Shown piece after piece: positions 16,646 through 25,285 of a stretch of 64,000 nucleotides of DNA. The position numbers and the translations under genes are program-made. The notes beneath the pieces are model-generated. The model made no database searches. It was not told the origin of the DNA and saw nothing but the letters and a program-made list of their open reading frames with translations. The stretch is taken from contig CP054837.1 of NCBI GenBank assembly GCA_028768525.1, positions 3,778,001 to 3,842,000 on the forward strand, read 5' to 3'. Source of the DNA: Desulfobacter sp. (lineage in GTDB: Bacteria > Desulfobacterota > Desulfobacteria > Desulfobacterales > Desulfobacteraceae). Numbering within the stretch: position 1 is the first letter of the stretch; every line of letters begins with the position of its first letter.

Positions 16646-18433
16646 ATGCAGTTTAAGGATTATGCCAATTTTCATCAAATGCTTAGCGAAACCGTTGACC
16701 AATATGCCCAATCACCCGCCTACCGGTGGTTTGATGAAAATGGAGAGGCTGAAACCGTCACCTGGCAGGAATTCTACACCCAGGTGAAATCCGTATCCAA
16801 GAGCCTCCTGGCAATGGGGGTGGCACATGGGGACAAGGTGAATATCCTGAGCTACACCTGTTATAAATGGGTGCTCACCGATCTGGGCAACATGAGTGTG
16901 GGCGTGGGCACCGTGGGGATTTATCAGTCCAACCTGCCCCAGGACTGCAAGTATATCATCAACCACTCCGATGCGGTGCTGGTCTTTGCAGAAGACCAGG
17001 TCCAGCTGGACAAGCTGCTGGAAATCAGGGACGAAATTCCGGCGATCCGCAAGGTCATCCTTTTTAAGGGCGAGTATCCCCAGGACGATTGGGTGATTAC
17101 CTATGAGGAGTTTCTGGCCCTGGGCAAAGATATCAGCGACGAGGAATTCCAGACCCGGGTAAACCGGGTGAATCCGTCGGACACGGCCGGGCTGGTTTAC
17201 ACCTCCGGCACCACCGGTGTCCCAAAAGGCGTGGTCCTTACCCATGACAACCTCACCTACACCTGCCAGTCCGTTTACAATTGCGCAGAATTCGTGGACG
17301 GGGAGGAGATGTTCCTTTTCCTTCCCTTGGCCCATGTGTTTGCCAGAACCTGCTCCTATACGGCCGTGCGTACCGGAAACCGGACCACCTTTGCCAGGAG
17401 CATCAACACCCTGCTGGAAGATTTTGCATTGGCCAAGCCCCATTGGTTTATTTCAGTTCCCCGGGTATTTGAAAAGATCCATACCAAAATCATTGCCGGG
17501 GTGGAAGAAAAGGGGGGCATGGCCCTTAAAATTTTCAACTGGGCCTGTGCCGTGGGAAATGAGGTGGGGGAGCTGACGATTGCAAAGAAGCCGGTTCCCG
17601 GGGTTCTGGCCCTGAAATACAAGATTGCCCACAAGCTGATTTTTTCAAAAATACACAATGCACTTGGGGGCAATGTCAAATGGTGCATCTCAGGGGCCGC
17701 CCCCCTGAACCCGGATATCGCACGGTTTTTTCACGGGGCCGGCCTGCTCATCCTGGAAGGGCTGGGCATGACGGAAAACACCTCCTTTTCCAATGTCAAC
17801 CGGCCCGATGACTACGATTTCGGTGTGGTGGGGCCTCCGGGGGTGGGCATTGAGCATAAAATCGCCGATGACGGCGAGGTGGTTTTCAGGGGCAGGAACG
17901 TGATGAAGGAATACTATAAGATGCCCAAGGAAACGGCCGATACATTCACCGAGGACGGATGGCTGAGAACCGGGGATTTAGGGTCCATTGACGGGAAAAA
18001 CGTCCTGAGGATCACGGGCCGGAAAAAAGAGCTGATCATCACAGCCGGCGGGAAAAACATCGCCCCCTCCCGCATTGAAGGGATCATGGCCACTTCCAAG
18101 TATATCAACCAGTTCTGCGTGGTCGGGGACCGGCGCAAATACCTGTCCGCCGTGGCCACCCTGGACGAGGAAAATGTTACCGCCTGGGCCGATGAGAACA
18201 ACATCGCCTATCATACCTGGGAAGATCTGCTGGCGCATCCGGACACCCAGGCCCTCATCGACGGGGAAGTTTCCCTGCGCAACAAGGAACTGGCCTCCTT
18301 TGAAACCATTAAAAAGGTGGCCCTGGTCCCGGAGTTCACCATTGAAAACAATATGATGACCCCGACCTTTAAACTCAAGAAAAATGTGATTGTGGATGCC
18401 TACGGAGAACAGATAGAGAGCCTCTACGGATAA
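16646..18433 (+). CDS. Long-chain fatty-acid-CoA ligase (AMP-binding)
   Basis: A 595-residue acyl-CoA synthetase of the long-chain FadD15/ACSL type. The P-loop is YTSGTTGVPKGVVLTH (about residues 185-200); later motifs are LGMTENTSF, WLRTGDLGSIDG (ATP/hinge) and ITAGGKNIAPSRIE with the catalytic lysine. It activates fatty acids with ATP and CoA in the cytoplasm. AGGAGG (16637-16642) precedes the start. A four-codon ORF with its own good ribosome site (16569-16580) lies in the leader. Divergent from the TetR gene, which may link lipid activation to the lipid-type pump. Confidence 0.92.
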   Translation: MQFKDYANFHQMLSETVDQYAQSPAYRWFDENGEAETVTWQEFYTQVKSVSKSLLAMGVAHGDKVNILSYTCYKWVLTDLGNMSVGVGTVGIYQSNLPQDCKYIINHSDAVLVFAEDQVQLDKLLEIRDEIPAIRKVILFKGEYPQDDWVITYEEFLALGKDISDEEFQTRVNRVNPSDTAGLVYTSGTTGVPKGVVLTHDNLTYTCQSVYNCAEFVDGEEMFLFLPLAHVFARTCSYTAVRTGNRTTFARSINTLLEDFALAKPHWFISVPRVFEKIHTKIIAGVEEKGGMALKIFNWACAVGNEVGELTIAKKPVPGVLALKYKIAHKLIFSKIHNALGGNVKWCISGAAPLNPDIARFFHGAGLLILEGLGMTENTSFSNVNRPDDYDFGVVGPPGVGIEHKIADDGEVVFRGRNVMKEYYKMPKETADTFTEDGWLRTGDLGSIDGKNVLRITGRKKELIITAGGKNIAPSRIEGIMATSKYINQFCVVGDRRKYLSAVATLDEENVTAWADENNIAYHTWEDLLAHPDTQALIDGEVSLRNKELASFETIKKVALVPEFTIENNMMTPTFKLKKNVIVDAYGEQIESLYG

Positions 18434-18458
18434 GCGTGGCGGGGCGTCGTGAAGGAAA

Positions 18459-18487
18459 CGGCCCATTCCGGTGAAGGGATTGGGCCG
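18459..18487. terminator. Hairpin between convergent genes
   Basis: CGGCCCA (18459-18465) pairs with TGGGCCG (18481-18487) with partial inner pairing. It lies between the acyl-CoA ligase and the convergent binding-protein gene. There is no strong T-run, so the terminator call is moderate. Confidence 0.4.
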
Positions 18488-18516
18488 CCCGCCTCTTGTC
18501 CGTTAATCCATTTCAG

Positions 18517-19350
18517 TTAACCCGGCGGCCCCGGGCGGGTCAGTGCCGGTTCTTCTATTCCGTATTTTTTTAATAGGTCTCCATAGGTGCCGTCGGACCG
18601 GAGCATCTCAATGCCCATGTCATATTCGTTAATGAGCCGCTGACACCCCGGTGTCTGGCGGGAGAAAACCGTGAATATCCGGTCTAATTTTACGGGCGGG
18701 TAAACAGCCTTAACCCTTGCGGCGTTTTGGGGAAATGAGCGGTTAAGGTGAAACAGAAAGGCGGCTTTGGTGCCAATGACAAGGTCTATCCGGCCGCGTA
18801 TCAGTTTTTGTATATTCTGTTCATAGGAGGGAACGGGTTCCACAGTAAAACATTTATGGGCGCTGACATTTTTGACCCAGATGGAGCCCTGCAATACCCC
18901 TACCTTTGCCGGGCAGAGGTCCCGCATGGCGCTGAAGGTGAGGGGGGTGGCGCCGGCGGTAAAAAAGTGGGTGGCGCAGAATAAATAATTGCGGGGATAG
19001 GCAAAATCCTTTTCCCGATCCCGGGTAAGGGAGGCGCCGATCAGTCCGTGAAAAAGGCCCCGGCGGGTCATTTCCAGGGCCCGTTTCCAGGGCAGGAATT
19101 TAATGGTTACGGTATAGCCCCTGCGGGAGAAGGCACGGGTGCAGATTTCTGAAAACAGGCCGCTGCCGGGCATTCCGGTATCGGTATAGGGCGGCCACTG
19201 ATCCATTGCCGAGAGGACCACCTGTTTACCCTGCCTGGGCAAGGTGTCTGCCCAGGCACCGGTGCCGGATATGATTAAAAGGCAGAGGATGACACCCATC
19301 ATGCCGCGGGGCACTTTGCGGTTACCCCTCCTTTTTAATAAGAATTCCAT
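18517..19350 (-). CDS. Periplasmic solute-binding protein, family 3 type
   Basis: A 277-residue exported protein with a basic N-terminus and hydrophobic core (residues 16-34, cleaved near AWA-D). The mature part has the family 3 pattern: DQWPPYTDTGMPGSGLFSEI, then GLIGASLTRDREKDFAYP, and a YDMGIEMLRSDGTYGDLLKKYGI ending typical of amino-acid-type binding proteins. No permease or ATPase is adjacent; the next gene downstream on the strand side is a chemoreceptor, so a sensory or orphan-binding role is possible. Specificity unknown. Confidence 0.8.
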   Translation of the reverse strand: MEFLLKRRGNRKVPRGMMGVILCLLIISGTGAWADTLPRQGKQVVLSAMDQWPPYTDTGMPGSGLFSEICTRAFSRRGYTVTIKFLPWKRALEMTRRGLFHGLIGASLTRDREKDFAYPRNYLFCATHFFTAGATPLTFSAMRDLCPAKVGVLQGSIWVKNVSAHKCFTVEPVPSYEQNIQKLIRGRIDLVIGTKAAFLFHLNRSFPQNAARVKAVYPPVKLDRIFTVFSRQTPGCQRLINEYDMGIEMLRSDGTYGDLLKKYGIEEPALTRPGPPG

Positions 19351-19407
19351 ATGGTTTTGGTGGGCCTTTATGGCCGCCTTTGTATCGTATGTATCAGAGT
19401 TTAATTT

Positions 19408-21582
19408 TTACACCTTAAATTTGCCCATCATCTCCGACAGGGCATCGGCCAGTTCCGACAGCCCGCCGGCCTTTTCCTTGACCTGATTGCTGGCATCGGC
19501 GATCTGGCCGGAGGCCTCGGTGACCGCCGCCACATCTTCGGTGACGCCCTGGGCTGCGGTTGCGCCCTGGGCGATATTTTCATTGACCTCGGAGATGCCC
19601 AGGGAGGCCTGGGTAACATTTTCCGCGATTTCACCGGTGGTGGCGGACTGTTCTTCCACGGCCGTGGCAATGGTGGATACGATGTCGTTGATATCGGCCA
19701 CCACCTTTGAGATGGTGGCGATTTCCGAAATGGTGCCTTCGGTGGAGGTCTGGATGCCGTTGACCCTTTCCTTGATCTCGTTGGAGGCTTCCGCTGTCTG
19801 TCCGGCCAGGTCCTTGATTTCATTGGCAACCACGGCAAAGCCTTTTCCGGCCTCACCGGCCCTGGCCGCCTCAATGGTGGCGTTCAGGGCCAGGAGGTTG
19901 ACCTGTGAGGAAATATCCGTGATGGTGTCCACCACCTTGAAAATTTCCTTTGCAGAGGTCCCAAGCTCGTCCACCTGGGAGGTGGCATTCTCGGCCTGGC
20001 CCACGGCTTCGGTGGTTATCTGGCGCGCTTTTTCTGCATTTTGGGCGATTTCGGAAATGGTGGAACTCATCTCCTCGGCTGCCGCCGATACCATGTTGAT
20101 ATTGGTGGCGGCCTCTTCCATGGCTGCCGCCATGGAGTCCATATTGGCGCTCATCTGCTCCGAGGCGGCGGATACGGATGCCGACCGACCCGATGTATCC
20201 TTTGCCGCGCCGTTCATATGTTCTGAAAGCCCTGCCAGTTCGGAGGAAGAGGTCGTGAGCACCTGGGTGTCGCCCTTGATTTTGGCGATCATGCCCTGGA
20301 CATTTTCAATGAACTGATTGAAGTATTCGGCCAGTTCCTGGGTTTCATCCCCTGAATTGTCCGTGATCCGTTTGGTGAGATCCCCCTCTCCGTGGGCAAT
20401 ATCCTTGAGCATGTCAATGATCATCCGGATGGGGCCCACCACCCCTTTGGCGATGACAAAATAGGAGACCACCATTGCCAATACCATGACGCCCAGGATG
20501 ACGACAGCGGTTTTGAAGATGGACCCTGAAACAAATTCCTTCATTGTTTTGCTCGCCTGGTTCACCACCGCATCAACGTCGTCGGTATAAATACCGGTGC
20601 CGATATACCAGTCCCATTCAGGCAGCTTTCTCATAAACGAGGTTTTGGGCAGGGGAACATCTGAGCCGGGTTTGGGGAAATAATATTTGGAAAATCCGCC
20701 TGCCGGGTTGCTGTCCGCAGCCTTGATCAGGTCCCGGACCAGGTAATTTCCCTTTTTGTCCTGGAGATCCCAGAAATTTTTCCCCTGGCGCTCGGGTTTG
20801 GCCGGCAGCAGAATACAGGTTCCTTTGGAATCGTAGATGAAAAAATATCCCTTGCCGTTTTTCCCGTACCGGATGGCGCCGATGCTTCTGAGGGCGTCCG
20901 CCTTTGCCTGCTCTTCGGTGGATTCCAGGTAGACACCGCTGCCGATGACCCAGTTCCACGGTTTAAAGAGTTTGACATAGGAAATTTTATCCTGGGGCTT
21001 ATCAAATCCGGGCTTGGGCCATTTGTAGTCCACAAATCCGGCCCCGTCTTTTTCAACGGCATCATCCAATTCCTTGAAAAATAATTTGCCGTCCGGATCT
21101 TTAAGCCCCAGAAGGTTTTTACCGTTCAGGGCCGGTTTGATGGGGTGGTGTATCATTACGCCGTCTGTATCCTGGATCCAGAAGTATTCCTTCCCCCCGA
21201 TGCCCCAGCGCATTTTATCTATGATGTTGATTGCCGCTGTTTGGCGGGCTTCCAGATCGATATAACTTTCGTCTTCATCAAGGGCCTTAAACACGGACAA
21301 TGCCTGGTTGACAACGGCCATGACAGAGTTGCCGTAGTCCTTTTTGATGGCCTCTTTGTCCCTGGAGGCATCCAGCCGTTCCTTGGCGATGGTGAACGCC
21401 GAATTGGTCAGATCCCGGATCTGGTCGCGTTTTTCTCCCATCATGTCGGTGCTGTATTCATTGATGGCGAAATCTGCTTCCGCGTTCATGGTTGAGGTTG
21501 ACACAATGAGGGCGGCTCCGCCCATGAGAATTAATGCGGTGATGATCAAAAGATTCACCTTAGCCCCGATCTTCAGTTTCAT
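19408..21582 (-). CDS. Methyl-accepting chemotaxis protein with tandem Cache domains
   Basis: A 724-residue chemoreceptor. A first transmembrane helix (residues 10-28) leads to a periplasmic region with two similar Cache_2 units: each holds a W-Y/F-I-Q/Y-D-x-x-G core (WIQDTDGVMIHHP and FIYDSKGTCILLP) followed by N-G-K/R-N-L/F. A second helix (about 365-385), a HAMP domain and a cytoplasmic signalling domain follow, with the hairpin tip ISSQVNLLALNATIEAARAGEAGKGFAVVANEIKDLA. Cache sensors bind small organic acids or amino acids. It is transcribed alone; AGGGAGGG precedes the start. Confidence 0.93.
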   Translation of the reverse strand: MKLKIGAKVNLLIITALILMGGAALIVSTSTMNAEADFAINEYSTDMMGEKRDQIRDLTNSAFTIAKERLDASRDKEAIKKDYGNSVMAVVNQALSVFKALDEDESYIDLEARQTAAINIIDKMRWGIGGKEYFWIQDTDGVMIHHPIKPALNGKNLLGLKDPDGKLFFKELDDAVEKDGAGFVDYKWPKPGFDKPQDKISYVKLFKPWNWVIGSGVYLESTEEQAKADALRSIGAIRYGKNGKGYFFIYDSKGTCILLPAKPERQGKNFWDLQDKKGNYLVRDLIKAADSNPAGGFSKYYFPKPGSDVPLPKTSFMRKLPEWDWYIGTGIYTDDVDAVVNQASKTMKEFVSGSIFKTAVVILGVMVLAMVVSYFVIAKGVVGPIRMIIDMLKDIAHGEGDLTKRITDNSGDETQELAEYFNQFIENVQGMIAKIKGDTQVLTTSSSELAGLSEHMNGAAKDTSGRSASVSAASEQMSANMDSMAAAMEEAATNINMVSAAAEEMSSTISEIAQNAEKARQITTEAVGQAENATSQVDELGTSAKEIFKVVDTITDISSQVNLLALNATIEAARAGEAGKGFAVVANEIKDLAGQTAEASNEIKERVNGIQTSTEGTISEIATISKVVADINDIVSTIATAVEEQSATTGEIAENVTQASLGISEVNENIAQGATAAQGVTEDVAAVTEASGQIADASNQVKEKAGGLSELADALSEMMGKFKV

Positions 21583-21801
21583 GACACACCCTCCCTATTA
21601 GAAATTAGGTTTGTGCTTTTAGATCTGAAATAACAATAATGTATGGCAGGAATCATACCACGATGCGCAGGCCATGTAAATCTTAAGCCCTTCTATCGGC
21701 AGTGGGGCACAAGTGGTTGCATCTTCAGATTAATGCCTTATCATAGTATTAAATTTCAGGCACGCTGCCTGATACGAAATTAAGACGAAAATGGAGGATC
21801 C

Positions 21802-22191
21802 ATGAAAATCGCATTTCCGGTGAAGGAAAACAGGGGGCTGGACAGCCTGGTAAACGACCATTTCGGTGTGGCAAAAGAGTTTATGATCGTCGACCTGGAT
21901 ACCCGGGATATTGAGGTGGTACCCAACAAAAAGGCAGCCGGGGGCTCTTCATGCAAAACCGGATTTCTGGATAAAGATGCCGGGGTCAGTGCCGTGGTAA
22001 CCAAATGCATCGGTGACGGAGGGCAGCGCGGGCTCCATTCCTCGGAAATAAAAGTGTATGCCGCGGGCGCAGAGACGGTGGGAGCCAACCTGGACCTCTA
22101 TGAAAAAGGTGAGCTCAAACTATTTCATATTTTTGACCTCTGCCAGGGCAAGAAAAATAAAAAAGAAGGTGGGTGCGGCCATCACCACTGA
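21802..22191 (+). CDS. NifX/NifB-type dinitrogenase cofactor-binding domain protein
   Basis: A 129-residue single-domain protein of the NifX/NafY/NifB-C family (MKIAFPVKENRGLDSLVNDHFGVAKEFMIVD, then GVSAVVTKCIGDGG). It ends in a metal-binding-like tail GGCGHHH. Free-standing members are common in anaerobes and bind Fe-S or Mo-Fe-S clusters; a nitrogenase role cannot be claimed because no nif gene is present. GGAGG lies before the ATG. It precedes the glutamate synthase region by about 350 bp. Confidence 0.8.
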   Translation: MKIAFPVKENRGLDSLVNDHFGVAKEFMIVDLDTRDIEVVPNKKAAGGSSCKTGFLDKDAGVSAVVTKCIGDGGQRGLHSSEIKVYAAGAETVGANLDLYEKGELKLFHIFDLCQGKKNKKEGGCGHHH

Positions 22192-22444
22192 TGGGGCGTC
22201 GCCATTTCCCTGCCGGGATGGGCGTAGAACCTCCCGGCAGAAATTCAGCATTTATAAAAAATAATTATTTTAACTGAAATATCAATTTTAAATACGCCTG
22301 GATTTATTTTGCATAATTATGATTTCTCAAAACATAATTATGAATTTATTAATAAAACATAATTTTTTTCGGTCAAATTCCAGAAAACCCACAGCAAGGC
22401 CTTTCGGCCTGACCTTCTAACCCTTTGATTACCAATAAAAAATA
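22192..22444. other. AT-rich upstream region of the glutamate synthase genes
   Basis: No gene is seen. A hairpin CTGCCGGGA/TCCCGGCAG (22210-22218 with 22232-22240) follows the NifX-like gene and may end its transcript, although no T-run follows. Farther right are three CATAATT repeats (listed separately) and a short hairpin AGGCC-TTTC-GGCCT near 22399. Confidence 0.5.
22312..22364 (+). promoter_or_regulatory. Array of CATAATTATG palindromes (putative regulator sites)
   Basis: Two identical perfect 10-bp palindromes CATAATTATG occur at 22312-22321 and 22333-22342, exactly 21 bases apart, which is two helical turns. A third partial copy CATAATT starts at 22358. They lie about 80-130 bp upstream of a promoter, a typical position for an activator array. 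Confidence 0.5.
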
Positions 22445-22473
22445 TTGACAGGCACGGGGACTCTCTTTAAGCT
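22445..22473 (+). promoter_or_regulatory. Sigma-70-type promoter for the glutamate synthase operon
   Basis: TTGACA (22445-22450), 17-base spacer, TAAGCT (22468-22473). It lies about 70 bases before the first glutamate synthase gene. Confidence 0.5.
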
Positions 22474-22544
22474 TAAAAGTTCGAAATTTTGCCGACGGCT
22501 GATTAGCTAGTGGAATTATTTACTCAGACTTTAGGAGTGTGTTT

Positions 22545-23675
22545 ATGTGTCGTCTGTTTGCACTGACCAGCAAGGACCCGGTTTCTCCAATCCTGGCCAT
22601 AAGGGCCCTGGATGTGATGAAGGAAGGCCATGACGGGTCCGGGGTGGGGCTGTTGCTCCAGGATCTCGGAGGCCCCTTTGAAGAGATGAAAGACGCCCCT
22701 ATCCTTTCGGGCATATTTACCGAGGAAGGCATCCGCCGCCTTGACCTTTTTATGATGGATATCGGTTTTCTCACCAAATATAAAATCTCTTTGAAGATTC
22801 CCAAAAAGCCTGTGGAAGGCATCCCCCGCCGGGAACATTACCTGATCCGGGCCTATGAACTGCCCGAGGACTGGGAAGGCCTGGAACAGGAAGAGTTGGC
22901 CAGCCGGCTGCTGAACATCCGGCTTAAAATCCGGGAAATGGGCGAAGAAAAGAAAGATATGATGGTCTTTTCCTTCTGGCCGGACACCATCATGATCAAG
23001 GAAATCGGCGATCCCATGCAGCTGGCCGAATACCTGGGGCTGGACAGAAAGGAACTTCACGCCCGGGTGATCATGGCCCAGGGGCGGCAGAACACCAACT
23101 ACGCCATCAACCTCTACGCCTGCCATCCCTTCTTTATCAAGGGATACTGCACCATGACCAACGGGGAAAATACCGCCTTTATCCCCATTAAGGATTTCCT
23201 CTCTTCCAGGGAGATTACCGGATATACCGGTTACCAGTCTGACTCCGAGGTCTTTGCCCACATTCTCCACTATTCCATGGAAGAATTGGGGCTGGGCATT
23301 GAGGGGTACAAGCATGTGATCACCCCCCTGCAGCGGGAGGATCTGGAAATCCATCCGGACTTTGAATTTTTAAGCCATCTGAAAAAAACCTGCCGTCCCC
23401 TGATCATAGACGGTCCCAACTGTGTCATCGGCACCCTGCCGGACCATTCCATGTTCATGGTCCAGGACCGGAAAAAGCTGAGACCCGGCGTGGTGGGCGG
23501 AAAACCGGGCATGTTCGCCTTTTCATCGGAAATCTGCGGCCTGGACGCCGTGATTCCCGACCGGGACAAGGCAAAAGATATTCAGCCCATGCACCTTGAT
23601 ACAGCCATTGTAAGCCCTGAACGCCAGGAGGTAAAAATATGTCGTCAAACAGAAGCCTTGAACCTTCCTCTTTAA
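22545..23675 (+). CDS. Glutamate synthase, glutamine amidotransferase subunit
   Basis: About 376 residues of class II glutamine amidotransferase. The start is set at the ATG of 22545 because it puts Cys at position 2 (M-CRLFALT), the N-terminal nucleophile that is exposed after Met removal; AGGAG at 22533-22537 fits. A GTG six bases earlier would hide the cysteine. HDGSGVGLLLQDLGG and TNGENTAFIP are the family's active-site strands. It releases ammonia from glutamine for the FMN subunit. The next gene overlaps it by 37 bp, so the subunits are made together. Confidence 0.88.
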   Translation: MCRLFALTSKDPVSPILAIRALDVMKEGHDGSGVGLLLQDLGGPFEEMKDAPILSGIFTEEGIRRLDLFMMDIGFLTKYKISLKIPKKPVEGIPRREHYLIRAYELPEDWEGLEQEELASRLLNIRLKIREMGEEKKDMMVFSFWPDTIMIKEIGDPMQLAEYLGLDRKELHARVIMAQGRQNTNYAINLYACHPFFIKGYCTMTNGENTAFIPIKDFLSSREITGYTGYQSDSEVFAHILHYSMEELGLGIEGYKHVITPLQREDLEIHPDFEFLSHLKKTCRPLIIDGPNCVIGTLPDHSMFMVQDRKKLRPGVVGGKPGMFAFSSEICGLDAVIPDRDKAKDIQPMHLDTAIVSPERQEVKICRQTEALNLPL

Positions 23676-25273
23676 GCCTGAACGATCTGCCCTGGCAGAT
23701 TGAATACAACAATGACCGCTGCACCCTCTGTGGCCAGTGCACTGCGGTCTGCCCGGTAAAAGCCATTGAGCTGAATGTATTCCAGAAGCGGATCATTAAA
23801 ACCTCTGTGGCCAAAAATGCCGAGCATTCCAATACCTATGATACATTCTACGGCATCCGCCAGAGGACGGAAGTGGCAAATGCCTGCATCGGCTGCGCCA
23901 TGTGTACCCTGGCCTGCCCCAACGATGCCATCCGGCCGGTGAAAAACCAGGGCCTTGACCGGATGAAGTTTCACATCAATCAGGGGGGCGTTCCCCGCCG
24001 CAGGGGCGGCCGCCGCAACGCCTCTGAATCGGTGCTGGACCGGATCAAGTTCACCCGGATTTCCATGCTTACGGACCCGGCCCTGGATGCCGGCCGCCAC
24101 GAGTTTGAAATGCGGACCCTCCTGGGCCGGGTACTCTCCCCCCGGGAGAATATGAAGCGGCTGAGGGAAAAAGGCTGGATTCCGCCGGTGCGGGAGATCT
24201 ATCCGCTGATCATCGGCGGCATGTCCTTTGGGGCGCTTTCCCCCACCATGTGGGAGGGCCTGCAGATGGGGGTGGCCTATCTCAACGAAGAGATGGGCAT
24301 GCCCGTGCGCATGTGTACCGGCGAGGGCGGCTGTCCCCCCCGGCTGCTCCGTTCCCGCTTCCTCAAATATGTGATTCTCCAGATTGCCTCGGGCTATTTC
24401 GGCTGGGACGAGATCATCCATGCCATCCCCCACATGAAGGAAGATCCCTGCGCCATTGAGATCAAATACGGCCAGGGGGCCAAACCCGGGGACGGCGGCC
24501 TGCTCATGTGGCACAAGGTGAACAAGCTTATTGCCGCCATCAGGGGGGTGCCCGCAGGCGTGAGCCTGCCTTCTCCGCCCACCCACCAGACCCAGTATTC
24601 CATTGAGGAATCCGTGGCCAAGATGATTCTGTCCATGTCCATGGCCTGGGGCTTCAGGGTGCCGGTGTACCCGAAGATTTCGGCCTCCTCCACCTCCCTT
24701 GCCGTGCTCAACAACCTGACCCGGAACGACTATGCTTCGGGGCTGGCCATCGACGGAGAGGACGGGGGCACCGGCGCGGCCTATTCGGTCTCCATGGACC
24801 ACATGGGCCACCCCATCGCCAGTTGCATAAGGGACAATTACCTGAACCTGGCCAAGATCGGCAAGCAGAACGAGATCCCCATATTTGCCGGGGGCGGCAT
24901 CGGTAAAAACGGCAACATCGCCGCCAACGCCGCTGCCCTGATCATGCTGGGGGCCTCGGGGGTCCAGATCGGTAAATACGTGATGCAGGCCGCGGCCGGC
25001 TGCGTGGGCACCGAGGAGGACCGGTGCAACGTCTGCAACCTGGGGATCTGTCCCAAGGGCATCACCTCCCAGGATCCCAGGCTGTACCGGCGGCTGGATC
25101 CCGAAGATGTGGCCCAGCGTATCGTGGACCTTTTTGTTTCCTTTGACACGGAACTCAAAAAGATAGTGGCCCCCCTGGGCCGGTCCACCTCCCTGCCCAT
25201 CGGCATGTCCGATGCCCTGGGGATTGATGATAAAGCCATTGCCGACCGCCTCAGTATTAAGTACGTGGTGTAA
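23639..25273 (+). CDS. Glutamate synthase, FMN subunit with N-terminal ferredoxin domain
   Basis: A 544-residue synthase core, corresponding to the middle of large GltB, preceded by a two-cluster ferredoxin module (residues 20-95: CTLCGQCTAVCP and CIGCAMCTLACP). The FMN barrel follows, with PLIIGGMSFGALSP, the GEGGCPPRL loop, SPPTHQTQYSIEE and DGEDGGTGAAYS. A cysteine set RCNVCNLGICPKG near residue 465 would hold the inner Fe-S cluster. It condenses ammonia with 2-oxoglutarate. This split, ferredoxin-fused form is known from archaea and anaerobic bacteria. Confidence 0.92.
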   Translation: MSSNRSLEPSSLSLNDLPWQIEYNNDRCTLCGQCTAVCPVKAIELNVFQKRIIKTSVAKNAEHSNTYDTFYGIRQRTEVANACIGCAMCTLACPNDAIRPVKNQGLDRMKFHINQGGVPRRRGGRRNASESVLDRIKFTRISMLTDPALDAGRHEFEMRTLLGRVLSPRENMKRLREKGWIPPVREIYPLIIGGMSFGALSPTMWEGLQMGVAYLNEEMGMPVRMCTGEGGCPPRLLRSRFLKYVILQIASGYFGWDEIIHAIPHMKEDPCAIEIKYGQGAKPGDGGLLMWHKVNKLIAAIRGVPAGVSLPSPPTHQTQYSIEESVAKMILSMSMAWGFRVPVYPKISASSTSLAVLNNLTRNDYASGLAIDGEDGGTGAAYSVSMDHMGHPIASCIRDNYLNLAKIGKQNEIPIFAGGGIGKNGNIAANAAALIMLGASGVQIGKYVMQAAAGCVGTEEDRCNVCNLGICPKGITSQDPRLYRRLDPEDVAQRIVDLFVSFDTELKKIVAPLGRSTSLPIGMSDALGIDDKAIADRLSIKYVV

Positions 25274-25285
25274 AAGGAGGCCTTT

